Shown here: positions 62,614-64,000 of the stretch, piece by piece
Layout: each line of letters starts with the position of its first letter
Numbering within the stretch: the stretch's first letter is position 1
Source of the DNA: Streptomyces sp. PR69
GTDB lineage: Bacteria > Actinomycetota > Actinomycetes > Streptomycetales > Streptomycetaceae
Assembly: GCF_026420845.1 (NCBI RefSeq)
Contig: NZ_JAOWCB010000021.1
Coordinates: 40,226 to 104,225, forward strand
Length of the DNA stretch: 64,000 nt
Direction of reading: 5' to 3'
Made by a program: the position numbers and the translations under genes
The notes under the pieces: model-generated
What the model was told of the DNA's origin: nothing
Database searches by the model: none
What the model saw: only the letters and a program-made list of their open reading frames with translations

Positions 62614-63332
62614 CCCCGACCCCCGTCGACCTGCCCGACCCCGGGCCGGCTCCCGCCGCAGGCAGGGGACGGCTCGGCGCGCTCGCCCGGCTGGCCCCCG
62701 AGCCGATGAAGGTGGTCCTGAACTGGGGCCGCCGCTACAGCCTGTGGGTGTTCAACTTCGGCCTCGCCTGCTGCGCCATCGAGTTCATCGCGGCGTCGAT
62801 GGCCCGCCATGACTTCATCCGCCTCGGCGTGATCCCCTTCGCGCCCGGGCCGCGTCAGGCCGATCTGATGATCGTCTCCGGCACCGTGACGGACAAGATG
62901 GCCCCGGCCGTGAAGCGGCTGTACGAGCAGATGCCCGAGCCGAAATACGTCATCTCCTTCGGCGCCTGCTCGAACTGCGGCGGCCCCTACTGGGACTCGT
63001 ACTCCGTCACCAAGGGCGTCGACCAGATCATCCCGGTCGATGTGTACGTGCCCGGCTGCCCGCCCCGTCCCGAGGCGCTCCTCCAGGGCATCCTCAAGCT
63101 CCAGGAGAAGATCGCCCGCGAGTCGCTCGGCGAGCGGTACGGCCATGGCTCCGGCGGGCGGGCCTCCGTGGGCGAGCTGCGCAGCGGCCTGGTCACCCCG
63201 CCCACGCCCACGCCGACGTCCACGCCGACGTCCACGCCGACGTCCACGCCGACGTCCACGCCGACGTCCACGCCGACGTCCACGCCGACGTCGACGCCGT
63301 CCACCGGGGCCTCGGGGGAGGAGGCGCGGTGA
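62604..63332 (+). CDS. nuoB2: NADH-quinone oxidoreductase subunit B, second locus
   Basis: A 242-residue NuoB paralogue. N2 ligands are Cys56-Cys57 (FGLACCAIEFI), the Cys pair region FGACSNCGG and VPGCPPRP, all present. Unlike most NuoB proteins it ends in a 60-residue extension built mostly of the tetrapeptide Thr-Pro-Thr-Ser, encoded by a 12-bp tandem repeat (63210-63293). The tail is probably disordered. The stop overlaps nuoC2 by 4 bp. Confidence 0.95.
   Translation: MDVTPTPVDLPDPGPAPAAGRGRLGALARLAPEPMKVVLNWGRRYSLWVFNFGLACCAIEFIAASMARHDFIRLGVIPFAPGPRQADLMIVSGTVTDKMAPAVKRLYEQMPEPKYVISFGACSNCGGPYWDSYSVTKGVDQIIPVDVYVPGCPPRPEALLQGILKLQEKIARESLGERYGHGSGGRASVGELRSGLVTPPTPTPTSTPTSTPTSTPTSTPTSTPTSTPTSTPSTGASGEEAR
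63210..63293 (+). repeat. 12-bp tandem repeat in nuoB2, seven copies
   Basis: ACGCCGACGTCC is repeated six times exactly and a seventh time with one change, encoding Thr-Pro-Thr-Ser in frame. Perfect units suggest recent expansion; copy number may vary among strains without shifting the frame. Confidence 0.95.
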
Positions 63333-64000
63333 ACGGCTACGACCGGCTCCCCGACGCCGTCGCCGAGATCTTCGGCGAAGAGGCCACGGCCGAGCACACC
63401 TACGACCTGCTGACCGTCGACGTCCCCGCGGGCTCCTGGATCTCCGCCCTTGAGACCGCCCGGGACGAGCTGGGCTGCACCTACTTCGACTGGCTGAGCG
63501 CCGTTGACGAGCCGGGCGCCGGCTTCCGGATCTGCGCCCATGTCGCCTCCGTCGAGGGCGGCGCGGTGCGCCGTCTCCTGGTGCGGACGACCGTGCCTCA
63601 CGAGTCACCCGAGCTGCCGACGGCGGTCGGCGTCTACGCGGGCGCGGCCTGGCACGAGCGGGAGACGCACGAGATGTTCGGCGTGGTGTTCACCGGCCAT
63701 CCGCATCTGGCGCCGCTGCTGCTCCCCGAAGGCTTCGAGGGGCACCCGCTGCGCAAGGACTTCGTGCTGGCGGCGCGGGTGGCGAAGGCCTGGCCGGGAG
63801 CCAAGGAGCCGGGGGAGCCCGCGGCGGGCGCAGCGCACGGCGGGCCCAAGCGCCGTCAGATGCTGCCGCCCGGCGTGCCCGACCCGAACGAGTGGGGTCC
63901 CCTCAAGGGGCAGCTCCCCCCGGCCCCGGCGCGCCCCGCCCGTGCCGCGCGCGCCGCGGGCGAACGCCCTCCGCGCCGCACCCGCACCGCGGGCGAAGGC
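63329..64000 (+). CDS. nuoC2: NADH-quinone oxidoreductase subunit C, second locus, partial
   Basis: GTG 63329 opens a frame that is still open at the window end (224 codons visible). It encodes a 30-kDa-family subunit: DELGCTYFDWLSAVDEPGAG, WHERETHEMFGVVFTGHP (about residues 109-126) and LPEGFEGHPLRKDF. After the domain comes a long Pro/Arg/Ala-rich region (from about residue 150) that continues past the edge, so the protein is longer than usual or fused. It overlaps the nuoB2 stop by 4 bp (GTGA). Confidence 0.93.
   Translation, partial: MNGYDRLPDAVAEIFGEEATAEHTYDLLTVDVPAGSWISALETARDELGCTYFDWLSAVDEPGAGFRICAHVASVEGGAVRRLLVRTTVPHESPELPTAVGVYAGAAWHERETHEMFGVVFTGHPHLAPLLLPEGFEGHPLRKDFVLAARVAKAWPGAKEPGEPAAGAAHGGPKRRQMLPPGVPDPNEWGPLKGQLPPAPARPARAARAAGERPPRRTRTAGEG

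Noticed and set aside
63210..63293. CRISPR-like or regulatory iteron array
   Set aside because: The 12-bp units are contiguous, in frame and translated as Thr-Pro-Thr-Ser inside nuoB2.

Overview
The window is a high-GC actinobacterial chromosome segment, almost certainly Streptomyces. Supporting signs are strong G/C bias at third codon positions, frequent GTG starts, ATGA/GTGA stop-start overlaps, a system II cytochrome c maturation pair, futalosine-type menaquinone genes and two NADH-dehydrogenase (complex I) loci. From memory, the gene order follows the core region of the S. coelicolor chromosome that carries mqn and nuo. No rRNA, tRNA, IS element, prophage or CRISPR array was seen.

Layout. 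1-2084: end of resB, then ccsB (haem delivery to c-type cytochromes). 2155-4064: an SRPBCC protein and a two-gene unit (PLDc_N membrane protein plus a 2OG-Fe(II) oxygenase). 4132-4360: a 91-bp tandem repeat. 4376-10165: menaquinone block (UbiD-type mqnL, UbiA-type mqnP, ubiX, an Lrp regulator, mqnE) with a rhomboid protease and a 48-residue basic protein. 10304-12334: DUF4229 protein, then a Cys-rich leader peptide with a terminator-like hairpin ahead of a DAACS symporter. 12416-14405: an ethylene-forming-enzyme homologue divergent from a TetR regulator. 14433-19526: DUF1992 protein, secreted lipase, AraC regulator divergent from an acyl-CoA ligase, cold-shock protein. 19787-27854: mqnA, a lipoprotein esterase, a Ser/Thr kinase, mqnC, a shortened amidohydrolase, menG and a geranylgeranyl-reductase-like flavoprotein. 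27944-28819: secreted NlpC/P60 hydrolase. 29535-45532: complete nuoA-N operon behind a Rex-like operator. 46009-54833: fumarylacetoacetase, CocE-type hydrolase, polyprenyl diphosphate synthase, LolA/RseB-like protein, M28 aminopeptidase, RarD transporter. 55051-58093: korAB. 58364-62030: response regulator and two near-duplicate DesK-type kinases. 62212-64000: start of a second nuo operon (nuoA2, nuoB2, partial nuoC2).

The unifying theme is the respiratory chain. The window makes the menaquinone ring (MqnA, MqnE, MqnC), handles its late decarboxylation and prenylation (MqnL, UbiX, MqnP), methylates it (MenG), probably reduces its side chain (GGR-type protein), supplies the polyprenyl tail, feeds it with electrons through complex I, and matures downstream cytochromes c. 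KorAB makes reduced ferredoxin next to the second complex I-like locus. mqnB, mqnD and the aminofutalosine deaminase are not in this window.

The most interesting items are the ethylene-forming-enzyme homologue with the arginine-site residues of the Pseudomonas enzyme conserved, the putative cysteine attenuator in front of the symporter, a terminator-like hairpin in the cold-shock gene leader, a degenerate amidohydrolase attached to mqnC, the sequence-homogenised kinase pair, and a dispersed family of GC-rich intergenic repeats.
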